Positions 36,284 to 45,903 of a stretch of DNA of 64,000 nucleotides are shown here, one piece after another. The translations under genes were made by a program, and so were the position numbers. The notes below the pieces were generated by a model that saw only the letters and a program-made list of their open reading frames with translations, had not been told where the DNA came from and searched no databases. The stretch spans positions 1,931,932 through 1,995,931 of the forward strand of contig CP046179.1 of the NCBI GenBank assembly GCA_014075275.1. The letters are read 5' to 3'. This DNA comes from Boseongicola sp. (lineage in GTDB: Bacteria > Pseudomonadota > Alphaproteobacteria > Rhodobacterales > Rhodobacteraceae). Within the stretch, counting starts at the first letter, position 1; each line of letters opens with the position of its first letter.

Positions 36284-36620
36284 ATTTGGGAAATGGGATT
36301 TGAATTGCCGGTCGCGTCGACTGGCGTTTCGAACGGACCATCCGGGTGGCCGTAGCTTAATCTCGTAAATCTCCAGATCAGCGCATACAGGCACGACTAG
36401 TGTGAAATGCCGATCAATCCGATTCGAAACGGAAATTGCCGAACTTGTTGCAAGCGTTTGCATCCTGTTCGTACGGAAAAAGTTTGCCTTTTCAGCCATT
36501 AAATTCGCTGGATACTGCCCAATCGGCAGCGCCGCGCTATGGACAATCGCGCGAAAAAAATATAGAATGAAGCATATTAAACATTGAATTTAAAAGATAA
36601 TTTTCGGAAGGACGACTGAG
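36284..36620. other. Gene-free stretch after pyc
   Basis: I see no open frame that looks protein-coding here. The last 100 bases are AT-rich (for example TATTAAACATTGAATTTAAAAG around 36570-36600, shown here only in part), which would suit a promoter for the short unit that follows. No confident -35/-10 pair was identified. Confidence 0.4.
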
Positions 36621-36750
36621 ATGGCACTGATTGCGATCGCTCATTCGTTCGGAAATGTCCCAGCATGACCCCCCGCAGGGGTTTAGAAACCGGAAGAAGA
36701 AACACACCGGAAATCCAACGATTAGAAGGCATACCCTGCAACCGCCTGCG

Positions 36751-36879
36751 ATGGGGACACGACGCAGAGATCATTTATTGAGTGCCGCATTATTTTTGAT
36801 GGTACTTCCAATGCTGATATACTTGATCTGTCGTGATTTTATCTACGCCTTAGTGTTTGGGCATCGGACGAAAAAATGA
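36751..36879 (+). CDS. Candidate 42-residue membrane protein in a short transcription unit
   Basis: The frame MGTRRRDHLL continues as one hydrophobic span (SAALFLMVLPMLIYLICRDFIYALVF) and a basic tail (GHRTKK). The same frame is open from ATG 36655. Upstream, AAGGACGA (36608-36615) sits six bases before ATG 36621, which opens a 15-codon leader-like ORF (MALIAIAHSFGNVPA) whose stop overlaps an ATG at 36665 (38 codons). The unit ends in a strong terminator. Which of these frames is translated is unclear, and a small RNA is possible. Confidence 0.3.
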   Translation: MGTRRRDHLLSAALFLMVLPMLIYLICRDFIYALVFGHRTKK

Positions 36880-36892
36880 AATGAAAAAAATC

Positions 36893-36930
36893 TCAGCGGC
36901 AGATGATAGCATCTGCCGCTGAATTGTTTT
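36893..36930. terminator. Strong intrinsic terminator, probably bidirectional
   Basis: A perfect 13-bp stem (36893-36905 with 36910-36922, loop ATAG, arm CAGCGGCAGATG) is followed by AATTGTTTTT on the plus strand and by a run of seven T on the minus strand. It would end the short plus-strand unit and the minus-strand methyltransferase gene. Confidence 0.85.
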
Positions 36931-37011
36931 TGGGGGGCGTTGTGAATTGCAGAATGTTTGGAGCGTGGGACAAACCAGTCGTTCATACTGACCTTGCAAC
37001 CGCGATATCCC

Positions 37012-37893
37012 TCACTTGCAGCGACCGATGGTAACGGCGATCGGCGCGCCTGGCGGCATCGACACGCTGCGCACATCATGTAGACCGGCTTTGTTAAGAT
37101 GTTCCTCGGCATCTTCGCATGACAAAGGTCCGCCGCCCCATAATACAGTCCGAAAGTGCGCGGTGGCACGTGCCAATGGCTCACTGTCATGGTGCGGTCT
37201 CGCAAGTAATAACCATCCGCCAGCTTTTAGCGCATTGCTGACTCTTTCGAGGACGCTGGGTAACGAGTGACTTGGAATGAATGCGCTCGGCACCCAAGCT
37301 AGGTCGAAGGCGTCAAACTCTGTAAGCGCTTCCGCACGGGACTTTCTGAGTTCGATCTTCTCCTCGAGACCTGCTTCGGTTACGTTCCGAAAACCAATAG
37401 CGAGTGAAGGCTCCCACGGTTCGATTCCAAGAACCTCCAGGCTGGGCCACTGCCTGACCATTGCAATCGATAACTCAGCGACACCTGTCCCAATATCAAG
37501 AAACCGCGCACCAGGCTTCTCTAAACGCTCCAGAAGCCCATACAGCTCAGGCCCGATCTTAGATTTCAGAACTTTTGGGAATCCCGCCGAAACTTCTCCG
37601 AATGTTTGCAAAAGCTCGGCTTGATCATGTTCCCATTCCGAGGTCGTCTTGTCATCACAGAGAACCCGCACACCGAGAAGAAGATCGCCTCGAATATTCG
37701 CCAGCATCGTCGCGGCCTGCGGTTTGGTTAGAGCTTCCATCGACTTGGTCAGGCCAAGTGCATCAACGACTTGCGCCACTTGATCCATCAATGCTGGGTC
37801 GTCTGGCTCGGCTTGCAGCTTTACTTTCAACGCAAGTCCGATGGCTATCAGCGCATTTGCGGATGTAGCGAGTTCCATAAACTTACTTTGCAT
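37012..37893 (-). CDS. Class I SAM-dependent methyltransferase
   Basis: The 293-residue protein has a class I SAM fold: motif I FLDIGTGVAELSIAMV, acidic EVLGIEPWEPSLAIG, FDLAWVPSAFIPS and ALKAGGWLLLARPHHD. The N-terminal 100 residues are helical and resemble the dimerisation part of small-molecule methyltransferases. The substrate is unknown. A TAGGAGAT site precedes ATG 37893. It stands alone between the terminator and a VOC gene. Confidence 0.78.
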   Translation of the reverse strand: MQSKFMELATSANALIAIGLALKVKLQAEPDDPALMDQVAQVVDALGLTKSMEALTKPQAATMLANIRGDLLLGVRVLCDDKTTSEWEHDQAELLQTFGEVSAGFPKVLKSKIGPELYGLLERLEKPGARFLDIGTGVAELSIAMVRQWPSLEVLGIEPWEPSLAIGFRNVTEAGLEEKIELRKSRAEALTEFDAFDLAWVPSAFIPSHSLPSVLERVSNALKAGGWLLLARPHHDSEPLARATAHFRTVLWGGGPLSCEDAEEHLNKAGLHDVRSVSMPPGAPIAVTIGRCK

Positions 37894-38080
37894 AACTGAT
37901 CTCCTATGAAATCAAGGACACAAACGCGGACGGATGCCGCCCCATTGATCCAGTTCAAGGTATGCTCTTTCGTGCAGTCCGACGACAATCTTCATACCGT
38001 AACACGCCAAATGGATAATGTCCGCAATGAGCTGAAAACCGATATTTCTTCCTCGGCAGTTCGCCGCTACACCTGATGTC

Positions 38081-38497
38081 ATGCCCAATCGTATCGCTCT
38101 CTTTTCACTCCTGGTTCCCGACTATGACCCTGCCATTGCGTTCTTTACCGCGATCGGGTTCGAGCTTCGCGAGGATACGGATCTTGGCAATGGTAAGCGG
38201 TGGGTTCGGATTGCGCCGCCGGGGGCCGAGACGGAAATGTTGCTGGCTCGGGCGGTGGGTGAAGCGCAGGAAGTAACCGTTGGTTCTCAAGGCGGTGGTC
38301 GGGTTTGGCTGTTTCTCGAGACTTTGGAATTTGAAGAAGACCACGCCAAGATAACGGCTGCGGGCGGGCAGTTCGAGGGTGCTGTGCGAGATGAACCTTA
38401 TGGCCGCGTTGCGGTTTGGGTTGATCCCTGGGGCAATCGTTGGGACTTGATCCAGTTCGCCAAAAGCGATCGTTCGGGCACTGATCAGACGGCGTGA
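38081..38497 (+). CDS. VOC/glyoxalase-family protein
   Basis: The 138-residue protein is a single VOC fold: VPDYDPAIAFFTAIGFELREDT at the start, VWLFLETLEFEEDHAKITAAGG in the middle and VDPWGNRWDLIQF at the end. Such proteins bind a metal and act on vicinal oxygen chelates or give antibiotic resistance; the substrate is not readable. No operon partner is evident. Confidence 0.82.
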   Translation: MPNRIALFSLLVPDYDPAIAFFTAIGFELREDTDLGNGKRWVRIAPPGAETEMLLARAVGEAQEVTVGSQGGGRVWLFLETLEFEEDHAKITAAGGQFEGAVRDEPYGRVAVWVDPWGNRWDLIQFAKSDRSGTDQTA

Positions 38498-38952
38498 GCC
38501 TGTAATCGTTAAGGCACCGTTCGATGGTTGGGCGTTGCGTGCAGCAGCAATTGCCCGTTAACCCATAAAAACAAGCGGTATCGGCCAAATCGGCCACGTC
38601 GGTATCGCGTCGGTATTACGTCGGTGTCGGGATCGATATTGCGGATTGGGCGCAGAGATCAGGCGACGTACGGTAACTAAGATGAACGGCACTTTAACCA
38701 TTGAACTAACGCCGGTTCGTTCAGTGGTCGAAAAGTTGATATAGGCGGTCCAAGCGGTCATGCCGGGACCAAATTCACCCTGCCCGGCCCCGCATTAACC
38801 ATTTCCTAAACTGAGTCTGAAACAACACGGCCAGCCGCAGGATTTGCGGATCGGTCGAATGAAGCGTGCTTTACCTCGTTTTCGCCTTAGTCTCGTAACC
38901 ATGCTGCCAAATTCGCGCCGGAAGGTGAAAGCCTGACGTGATGGAGGCGGGC
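38498..38952. other. Gene-poor stretch with the 11-bp repeat and a CtrA-like box
   Basis: No convincing gene is seen. It holds the second copy of the 11-bp triple repeat (38596-38628). It also holds TTAA-N7-CTAA at 38795-38809, one base from the CtrA consensus TTAA-N7-TTAA, 144 bases before the DUF2314 start. A few further TTAAC pentamers occur. CtrA control is a weak inference. Confidence 0.35.
38596..38628. repeat. Three 11-bp units (CGTCGGTAT core), copy 2
   Basis: Units lie at 38596-38606, 38607-38617 and 38618-38628 (ACGTCGGTATC, GCGTCGGTATT, ACGTCGGTGTC). They share the phase and a 24-base identical stretch with the copy near 23252. Confidence 0.7.
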
Positions 38953-39483
38953 ATGAATTGGAAAACACGCGGTCGGCTGGCAGGGCTGACGTTGTTAACA
39001 GTTTCATTTGTTTCAGCGAATATAGGCTATAGCGCAGGACCAGCGCGAGCTGGCTCTGGTGAACCGGTAATACATGCAGCCTCTATTGATGCCGCACCCG
39101 GAGACCTTGCCCGGATACATCTCACCCAATTTCTGGACTATTCGCTGAACGACAATCAGGCATTGCGGTCCGGTGTCGGTATGAAAGTTGCATTGGAAGC
39201 AGGTGACGGCGGCACTGTCTCTATTTGGGTTACGCCAATCGATACCGCCGAAGGTCGGGTCATGGGACGCGTCGCGGACGCACCCGAGGGCCTTTCAGTA
39301 GTCGGCGAAGGCGACGTTGTGGCCTTTGAACAAGATCAGGTTCAGGATTGGTATTTCATCGGGCGCAATGGCCGGATGTACGGAAATTATACGACACGCG
39401 CTTTGCTGGCTGGAATGAGCTCGGGGGCAGCCGCACAGTTGCGTGCGACGCTTTCGCTGACACCAACGCCGGCCACCTGGTAA
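38953..39483 (+). CDS. Secreted DUF2314-domain protein
   Basis: The 176-residue protein begins with a Sec signal peptide (basic MNWKTRGR, then LAGLTLLTVSFVSANIGYSA and a possible AxA-type cleavage near PARAGS). The C-terminal half reads IWVTPIDTAEGRVMGRVADAP and QDWYFIGRNGRMYGNYTTRALL, the DUF2314 pattern. The domain has no known activity. GGAGG precedes ATG 38953, which is preferred over ATG 38941. It converges on panE with a ten-base gap. Confidence 0.75.
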   Translation: MNWKTRGRLAGLTLLTVSFVSANIGYSAGPARAGSGEPVIHAASIDAAPGDLARIHLTQFLDYSLNDNQALRSGVGMKVALEAGDGGTVSIWVTPIDTAEGRVMGRVADAPEGLSVVGEGDVVAFEQDQVQDWYFIGRNGRMYGNYTTRALLAGMSSGAAAQLRATLSLTPTPATW

Positions 39484-39492
39484 CGCGCAAGG

Positions 39493-40419
39493 CTAGGACG
39501 GCGTTCCGTCGACAAATGGCTGGAGCGCGGCAGTAGCGAAGCTGTGGAACGGTGTTGGTACGTTGTGACGCGCCCCGAAGCGCACGATCTCGCCGGACAG
39601 GTCATTGAGTTCCAGTCTTTTTCCGCGCATCAGATCATCCTGCATTGACGCATGGGTATCGCGACCCAATTCTTCCAAAAGTATTGCGCGCGCTTTTGCG
39701 CCGGCCTGTGCTGAGACAGTTGGGCATACTGCGCGCGCGACCGCATGAGCTTCATCGATTGCGTCCAGTAGCAGGCGCCGGGTTGAGGGTGTGTCCCGTA
39801 CTGGGCCGATATCGAGCCGGGTGAGGCATGTTATGGCCGACAAGCTGGCCAGCGGGATCAACTTTTCCCAAAAAGTTGCGCGAATGTCCGCGCTGATGGT
39901 GCAATCGGGGCCAGATGCATTTACGGCGTCGGCGAACGCCCTGATGCGTTTGCTTTCACTTCCGTCCAGTTCGCCAACGCCGATACGGTGAAATTCAGCA
40001 GGGTGGAATATGACGCCGGGTTCCTTGATCGACGCGGGCATATAAACGACGCAAGGCGTGACGCGACCTGCCCCGACCACACTTGCGATACGGTCAGGAG
40101 CGCTAACGCCGTTCTGGCAAGAAACGATCAAGGTTTCAGGACCAAGAACAGGCTTAAGTTGGATGGCTGCGGCTTCTACATCGTATGTCTTGACCATCAG
40201 CATGACGACATCGGGCGTTTCGACTTTGGAAACATCCTCGACCGCTTTCACCTTAGACAATCGGATATCGCCACAACGGCTCTCGATGCGCAGGCCCTGT
40301 TTCTGCATTGCCTCAAGATGTGCGCCACGGGCTACGAATGTGACGTCATGACCGGCAAACGCCAACCGAGCCCCAAAATAGCCGCCCAGCGCGCCTGCGC
40401 CCATTACGAGAATTTTCAT
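39493..40419 (-). CDS. panE: 2-dehydropantoate 2-reductase (ketopantoate reductase family)
   Basis: The 308-residue protein has the Rossmann start MKILVMGAGALGGYFGARLAFAG, VMLMVKTYDVEAAA, SCQNGVSAPDRIA and the catalytic region FWEKLIPLASLSAITCLTRLD. It reduces ketopantoate with NADPH for coenzyme A synthesis, though paralogues act on other 2-oxo acids. An AGGAG site fits ATG 40419; the upstream start at 40467 is rejected. A tRNA-Gly gene lies beyond, on the other strand. Confidence 0.85.
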   Translation of the reverse strand: MKILVMGAGALGGYFGARLAFAGHDVTFVARGAHLEAMQKQGLRIESRCGDIRLSKVKAVEDVSKVETPDVVMLMVKTYDVEAAAIQLKPVLGPETLIVSCQNGVSAPDRIASVVGAGRVTPCVVYMPASIKEPGVIFHPAEFHRIGVGELDGSESKRIRAFADAVNASGPDCTISADIRATFWEKLIPLASLSAITCLTRLDIGPVRDTPSTRRLLLDAIDEAHAVARAVCPTVSAQAGAKARAILLEELGRDTHASMQDDLMRGKRLELNDLSGEIVRFGARHNVPTPFHSFATAALQPFVDGTPS

Positions 40420-40527
40420 GTCGCGTCTCCTTTGCCTGACCATGACGAGCAGGATTTTTGCCGACAAGGGTATTTTTCGCTTGCAGGACGGGGGCGGAGT
40501 TTATAATTGACGCCTCATCCATAGGAT

Positions 40528-40602
40528 GCGGGCGTAGCTCAGGGGTAGAGCATAACCTTGCCAAGGTTAGGGTCGTGAGTTCGAATCTCATCGCCCGCTC
40601 CA
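40528..40602 (+). tRNA. tRNA-Gly (anticodon GCC)
   Basis: The 75-base sequence folds as a tRNA: acceptor GCGGGCG/CGCCCGC, D arm GCTC/GAGC, anticodon stem TAACC/GGTTA with loop TTGCCAA (anticodon GCC), T arm GTGAGTTCGAATCTCAT and encoded CCA. It decodes the common glycine codons and complements the CCC tRNA at 2405. Confidence 0.97.
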
Positions 40603-41083
40603 AATGGGTCCTCACCGATAGCGTGAATATTCGCAGACGCGCGGGCATTTGCCTGCAAGTCTGACTGTGGTTTTGTGCGCATGGACGCTTTGAGAGGCTC
40701 ATGGCACTGGTGAATTCTGCCTAGATTTGCGGCAGTGTCTTGCGAAAGTCCCGTATGTCAGCACAAACCGGGACCAAAATGCCAAATAATGAATTGAATA
40801 TGAACAACAAATGAGACGTCGGTTAAGAATCGGCGGCGTCCATCGGACCTTTGCGACACTGACATCGGGAATCGAAGGTGAAAATAATTCGGCGTGGGAC
40901 ACGTGGCGACGCGTGCGTGAGACAAAAAGATCAATCTCAATTGTACCGGTGAGCGGGAAGGTTGCTAATTGTGCATCGCGCAATTGCCGAGACCGATTGC
41001 AATTGGAAATCCATCTTTTGTCAAAGTTGCTGATAGAAAACACTCTGAACGACTGACCGTGGGATCGGAAATGGACAATATGC
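40603..41083. other. Gene-free stretch upstream of the histidine kinase, with CAATTG clusters
   Basis: No open frame here looks like a protein. The palindrome CAATTG occurs three times between 40937 and 41003, and AATTGTGC/GCGCAATT (40967-40985) forms a near-perfect dyad. These lie 80-150 bases before the kinase start and are the best candidates for an operator of the operon, perhaps bound by its own response regulator. Confidence 0.35.
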
Positions 41084-42667
41084 ATGTTGATTAGAACCCA
41101 GCTGACCGTGGCATTCATAGCGGTTGGGGCCATGGCTTTGGTCTGTTCTGCGATGTTGGTTTTGGCCAATCAAAGACACAGCGACAATCAAGAGCGCGCG
41201 ATGTTGGCCAATCAAACTTTGTCAGGATACCTGCAACTTTCAGGTCGGTTGTTTCGAACGTTCAAACAGGCGCGACGGGACTTGCTGTCCGGCACTGACG
41301 GCTTTGCCTTTGACATACTGGAAGCTGAAAAGGACATTCGGGATACGCTGAAAGAAATCGAGATTTCAAGCAGCCGTGAACATAGTCTTAGCCCGAGCGG
41401 GGATTTGCCGCTGGCGTCAGACCTGGCCACATTGAGCAACGAGATACTGACGGCATTCGACGAGATCCGGCTGGCTGAATTGTCCATACAAGGCGGGCAG
41501 ATCGAGCGCGGTCGGGTTCTGGCAACCGAGACTCTTGAAACGCGGATTGACGGCGCGGTATCCGATTTGATCGAGAATGCCATTTTGCTGGAGCGCAATC
41601 AGTTGGAGGACGTCCGCCAGAACATATCCCAATTTGGTGCCCAACTGAGTGCATTGGCCTGGGGCATGGGAGCGTCATCGGTCTTATTGGTGCTGCTTGT
41701 GGCCTTTACTGTGTTGCGACGTATGAACAATGGCCTGCTGAAACTGGAGCATGGTGCCAACGAATTTGCCGAGGATAATCTGGCCTTTCGTTTCCAATTG
41801 GACGGGGGAGACGAGTTTTCCCAACTGGCGGGACGATTCAATGTGATGGCCGGGCAACTTCTGCGCAAACGACATGATCTGCAGGAATCCAAGGATGAAC
41901 TGGAGAGCCGGGTCAAATTGCGCACGCTTGAACTTTCTGAGTTGAACGAAGAATTGAAATCTCGCGAAAATCTGCGGCGTCGTTTTTTCGCTGACATCGG
42001 GCACGAGTTGCGCACACCGGTGACAGCCATCCGGGGCGAGGCCGAAGTGGCGTTGCGTGCAAAGACCCAGGTGACCGACACTCAACACTTGGCCTTGGAG
42101 AAGATTGTTGAGCTTTCAGAGCAGCTTACCACTGTGGTCAATGATCTATTTCTGATAGCGCGAGAACAGGCCGGCGTGCTTGATTTGCGCACAGAAGAGA
42201 TTGAACTTAACGCGCAAATCGCGGCGAACGTCGAACAAATGCAGGGAATTGCCAAAAAAGCGAAGGCGAAGTTGCGCATGTCGCTGCATGGTGGTGATAT
42301 CTTTATCGAAGGCGACCGCAACCGGATTTCGCAGCTTGTTCGGGTTTTGGTGACCAATGCAATTCACCATTCACAGGAAGGCGTGGAGATTTTGATCTGG
42401 ACTTGCATCGCATCGGATCGGGCGGTTGTTTCAATCGAAGACAATGGTCCCGGCATTGCTCTGAATGACAGAAATGCGGTTTTCGAAAGGTTCGTTCGCG
42501 CGCCCCAAAGTGCGACAGAAAACGTTCCTGGAACAGGATTGGGATTGCCTATCGCCAAATCGCTTGCCCTGGCGCATGGTGGCGACATCGAAATTCGCGA
42601 CAGCCGGTGGGGAGGCACAGCGATATTGGTCAGTTTTCCGATTGCGGACGACCAGGAGTTTGAATGA
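41084..42667 (+). CDS. Sensor histidine kinase
   Basis: The 527-residue protein has a membrane segment near residues 7-28, a periplasmic helical domain to about 188, a second span near 192-212, a HAMP-like linker, then a HisKA domain with phosphoaccepting H307 (FADIGHELRTPVTAIRGE) and an ATPase with N box LVTNAIHHS, G1 DNGPGI and G2 GTGLGLPIA. It is a membrane kinase for the overlapping OmpR-type regulator. The signal is unknown. The stop overlaps the regulator's ATG (ATGA). Confidence 0.9.
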   Translation: MLIRTQLTVAFIAVGAMALVCSAMLVLANQRHSDNQERAMLANQTLSGYLQLSGRLFRTFKQARRDLLSGTDGFAFDILEAEKDIRDTLKEIEISSSREHSLSPSGDLPLASDLATLSNEILTAFDEIRLAELSIQGGQIERGRVLATETLETRIDGAVSDLIENAILLERNQLEDVRQNISQFGAQLSALAWGMGASSVLLVLLVAFTVLRRMNNGLLKLEHGANEFAEDNLAFRFQLDGGDEFSQLAGRFNVMAGQLLRKRHDLQESKDELESRVKLRTLELSELNEELKSRENLRRRFFADIGHELRTPVTAIRGEAEVALRAKTQVTDTQHLALEKIVELSEQLTTVVNDLFLIAREQAGVLDLRTEEIELNAQIAANVEQMQGIAKKAKAKLRMSLHGGDIFIEGDRNRISQLVRVLVTNAIHHSQEGVEILIWTCIASDRAVVSIEDNGPGIALNDRNAVFERFVRAPQSATENVPGTGLGLPIAKSLALAHGGDIEIRDSRWGGTAILVSFPIADDQEFE

Positions 42668-43335
42668 AGCTTCTGCTGGTCGAAGATGACGAGCGCATCG
42701 TCGAATTTCTGGTGCGCGGCTTAACGGCCGAAGGCTGCCTGCTGGACGTCGCACGGGATGGTAGCACGGGTTATAGAAAAGCCACGGATGGCGATTACGA
42801 CGCCATTGTTCTGGACCTGATGATGCCCGGGATGGACGGTCGGGAAGTCTGTCAGAAACTTCGGTATGACGGAATAAAAACGAAAATCCTGATGCTGACG
42901 GCCTTGGAAACAACCGCGGACGTGGTTCAGGGATTGCGGATGGGGGCTGACGATTACCTGACCAAACCGTTCGCATTTGACGAACTTGTAGCCCGATTGA
43001 CAGTCATGGGCCGTGAGTCGGGCGGCTCATCGTCCTTACCGGGATACCGGTTGCGTGTCGGCGAGTTGGAGTTCGACACAGATGCCTTAGACGTTACTTA
43101 TTACGGGCAATCAATTGAACTGACTTCGCTGGAGTATGCTTTGTTGGAATTTCTGATGACAGAAAGCGGCAAAGTCGTCAGCCGGGCACGGATATTACAG
43201 AACGTCTGGGGTGCGCACGAAGATCCACTGACAAATGTGGTCGATGTCTATATCAGACGACTGCGCAGCAAATTGTCTGCAATTGATGATGGTGAAGTGA
43301 TAAAAACGATCCGCGGGCGCGGGTATCGGCTTTGA
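42664..43335 (+). CDS. OmpR-family response regulator
   Basis: The 223-residue protein has a receiver domain (MKLLLVEDDERIVEFLVRGL, phosphoacceptor D51 in IVLDLMMPGMDG, KPFAF) and a winged-helix output domain (ELTSLEYALLEFLMTESGKVVSRARILQ, VYIRRLRSKL, IRGRGYRL). It is translationally coupled to the kinase. A weak hairpin GCTTCG/CGAAGC (43342-43359) follows. Because the rhamnose genes begin 119 bases downstream, control of the polysaccharide locus is possible but unproven. Confidence 0.92.
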   Translation: MKLLLVEDDERIVEFLVRGLTAEGCLLDVARDGSTGYRKATDGDYDAIVLDLMMPGMDGREVCQKLRYDGIKTKILMLTALETTADVVQGLRMGADDYLTKPFAFDELVARLTVMGRESGGSSSLPGYRLRVGELEFDTDALDVTYYGQSIELTSLEYALLEFLMTESGKVVSRARILQNVWGAHEDPLTNVVDVYIRRLRSKLSAIDDGEVIKTIRGRGYRL

Positions 43336-43454
43336 AAACCAGCTTCGTTCGAGCGAAGCCCTTTGGACACAAGATTGCATTTTATTTCAATCTTAGGTGA
43401 CGGTTAAGACCTGTCCTGATAATCGGTTATTCGACCTAGAATGGGTGATGACCA

Positions 43455-44012
43455 GTGAACATTATTGAGACGTCGCTGCCGGGGGTTTTGATCCTTGAGC
43501 CAAGGCGATTTCAGGACGCTCGCGGTTTCTTTTGTGAAACCTGGAACGCCAAAAGAATGGCAGATGCGGGGCTGAATGTTGATTTTGTGCAAGACAACCA
43601 CTCGATGTCCGAGGATGTCGGAACCCTTCGTGGCCTTCACTTTCAGGCACCACCCCACGCGCAGGCCAAACTTGTGCGGTGCGGTCGCGGGCGGCTGCTG
43701 GATGTTGCCGTGGATATCCGTAAGGGCTCGCCGACTTATGGGCGTTGGGTCGCTGAAGAGCTGAGTTTTGACAATGGCCGGCAGCTTTGGATACCCGCAG
43801 GGTTTTTGCACGGATTTGTCACGCGCGAACCGATGACCGAGATCGTTTACAAATGCAGCGACTTCTATTCGCCGGAAGCCGACGGAGCGGTACGGTGGAA
43901 CAGTTGCGGAATTGACTGGCAATTGGACGTAGAACCCCTGTTGTCTGAAAAGGACTCTGCTGCGCCCACGCTAGAAGACTTTGACAGCCCATTTGAATGG
44001 GTGGCGACATGA
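43455..44012 (+). CDS. rfbC: dTDP-4-dehydrorhamnose 3,5-epimerase
   Basis: The 185-residue protein shows the RmlC features: [36 protein letters not shown] with the catalytic His, [16 protein letters not shown] and [11 protein letters not shown]. It epimerises dTDP-4-keto-6-deoxyglucose. The start is GTG 43455; no closer ATG is in frame. It is the first gene of a tightly overlapping rhamnose operon, rfbCBDA. Confidence 0.95.
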   Translation: MNIIETSLPGVLILEPRRFQDARGFFCETWNAKRMADAGLNVDFVQDNHSMSEDVGTLRGLHFQAPPHAQAKLVRCGRGRLLDVAVDIRKGSPTYGRWVAEELSFDNGRQLWIPAGFLHGFVTREPMTEIVYKCSDFYSPEADGAVRWNSCGIDWQLDVEPLLSEKDSAAPTLEDFDSPFEWVAT

Positions 44013-45049
44013 AAATTCTGATAACCGGGGGCGCAGGATTTATTGGCTCTGCTGTTGTGCGGAAAGCAATTCGCGACGGGCATGAAGTCGTCAATGTCGA
44101 TTGCCTGACGTATGCCGCCAATCTGCAAAACGTCGCCTCGGTGACCAATGCCCCGGGATACGCCTTTGAACAGGTCAGCATTGCCGACCGCCCTGCCCTG
44201 GCCGCTGTATTTGACCGCCATAAACCCGATGCGGTGATGCATCTGGCAGCCGAAAGTCATGTGGATCGATCCATTGATGGCCCGGCAGCCTTTATCGAAA
44301 CGAATATCGTCGGCACCTATGCATTACTGGAGGCCACCCGCAGTTATTGGGACCAAATGAACCGTCCCGAATTCTTTCGGTTTCACCATGTTTCGACGGA
44401 CGAGGTGTTTGGGTCGTTGGGGGCCGGTGGACAGTTCACGGAAACCACCCCTTATGATCCGCGCAGCCCCTATTCTGCGTCAAAGGCGGCTTCGGACCAT
44501 TTGGTGCGCGCCTGGCACGAGACATATGGATTGCCAATTGTTCTGTCGAATTGCTCAAACAATTACGGACCGTTTCATTTCCCTGAAAAACTGGTTCCGG
44601 TGGTTATTCTGAACGCGTTGGCGGGCAAGGATATTCCAGTTTACGGCGATGGTGGTAATGTGCGCGACTGGCTTTTCGTCGAAGATCATGCCGACGCTTT
44701 GCTGACGGTGCTGACCAAGGGGGCGGTTGGCCGCAGCTATAACATTGGTGGCGAAGCTGAAGCACGCAACATTGATATGGTCGAGCTGATATGTGCGCTG
44801 CTGGACAAGACTCGCCCAAAGGAGACACTTTATCGCGAATTAATCACGTTTGTTGACGACCGTCCCGGTCATGACCGACGCTATGCGATTGATCCAACAC
44901 GTATTCGCGATGAGCTTGGCTGGCGGCCTTCGGTAACGCTGGAAGAAGGATTGGCGCGGACGGTTGATTGGTATCTTCAAAACGAAGATTGGTGGCGGCC
45001 ATTGTTGGAAGACCATGATGTTAGCGGACGGTTGGGAACTTCGCCGTGA
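44009..45049 (+). CDS. rfbB: dTDP-glucose 4,6-dehydratase
   Basis: The 346-residue protein is an extended SDR with [43 protein letters not shown] and the YxxxK pair in [18 protein letters not shown]. It forms dTDP-4-keto-6-deoxyglucose. ATG 44009 overlaps the rfbC stop (ATGA); an in-frame upstream start at 43997 is not needed. Confidence 0.95.
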   Translation: MKILITGGAGFIGSAVVRKAIRDGHEVVNVDCLTYAANLQNVASVTNAPGYAFEQVSIADRPALAAVFDRHKPDAVMHLAAESHVDRSIDGPAAFIETNIVGTYALLEATRSYWDQMNRPEFFRFHHVSTDEVFGSLGAGGQFTETTPYDPRSPYSASKAASDHLVRAWHETYGLPIVLSNCSNNYGPFHFPEKLVPVVILNALAGKDIPVYGDGGNVRDWLFVEDHADALLTVLTKGAVGRSYNIGGEAEARNIDMVELICALLDKTRPKETLYRELITFVDDRPGHDRRYAIDPTRIRDELGWRPSVTLEEGLARTVDWYLQNEDWWRPLLEDHDVSGRLGTSP

Positions 45050-45903
45050 AGGTTGCGGTATTTGGGACGACCGGCCAGCTGGGTATTGAGATGCGCCGAC
45101 GAAAGCCCCAGGGCGTTCAGGCCGCACATATCGGGCGTGATGTGGCGGACTTTACCCAGGGCGGTCAGCTTAAGAAGCTGGTCGGGGATATGGACGCCGA
45201 TGTTGTGGTCAACGCCGTTGCCTATACGGCGGTTGACAAGGCAGAAGACGAAAAGGCCGTTGCCAACCGGGTTAATGGCCATGCCGTCGGGGCCTTGGCT
45301 GAAGCCTGTCGTTCCAAGGGCATACCGTTAATTCATGTTTCGTCTGATTACGTGTTTGACGGGTCAGGAAATGAGCCCCGCAAACCAGATGATCAGACCG
45401 GGCCGATCGGGGCTTATGGGAAGAGCAAATTGTTGGGCGAAGAGGCTGTAAGGTCGGCCAAGGTAAAGCATGTGATCCTTCGAACGTCCTGGGTATTCAG
45501 TGCGCATGGGGCCAATTTCGTGAAGACGATGCTGCGATTGGCAAAGAAGCGGGACAGCCTGTCGATCGTCAGTGACCAAATTGGTGGACCTACTCCGGCT
45601 TTTGCCATCGCGGACGCCATCTATGCGTGCGCCGGGGGTCTTCATTCGGGTTCCAATGGCGGCACATATCACTTTGCCGGCGCGCCCGATGTTAGTTGGG
45701 CCGATTTCGCCCGCGAGATTATCGCAAAGTCGGGAACTGCTACAACGGTGCAGGACATCGCGACGGCCGATTACCCGACCCCTGCCCGTCGGCCCTTGAA
45801 TTCGCGGCTGGACTGCGAAAGCCTGCGGCAGGATTTTGGAATTGAACGGCCAGACTGGCGTGAGGGGTTGGGAAAAGTCTTGAAGGAGCTTCAGGCGACA
45901 TGA
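45046..45903 (+). CDS. rfbD: dTDP-4-dehydrorhamnose reductase
   Basis: The 285-residue protein has [30 protein letters not shown], the SDR tyrosine-lysine pair in [12 protein letters not shown] and [18 protein letters not shown]. It carries out the last step to dTDP-L-rhamnose. It starts at GTG 45046, overlapping the rfbB stop, and ends in an overlap with rfbA. Confidence 0.94.
   Translation: MKVAVFGTTGQLGIEMRRRKPQGVQAAHIGRDVADFTQGGQLKKLVGDMDADVVVNAVAYTAVDKAEDEKAVANRVNGHAVGALAEACRSKGIPLIHVSSDYVFDGSGNEPRKPDDQTGPIGAYGKSKLLGEEAVRSAKVKHVILRTSWVFSAHGANFVKTMLRLAKKRDSLSIVSDQIGGPTPAFAIADAIYACAGGLHSGSNGGTYHFAGAPDVSWADFAREIIAKSGTATTVQDIATADYPTPARRPLNSRLDCESLRQDFGIERPDWREGLGKVLKELQAT

Noticed and set aside
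40811-41056. 81-residue plus-strand frame upstream of the kinase
   Set aside because: It has no ribosome binding site and covers the CAATTG repeats, so it is more likely regulatory DNA.
40699-41169. 156-residue minus-strand open frame before the histidine kinase
   Set aside because: It overlaps the kinase start, has no recognisable domain and no ribosome binding site; the composition looks like a chance frame.
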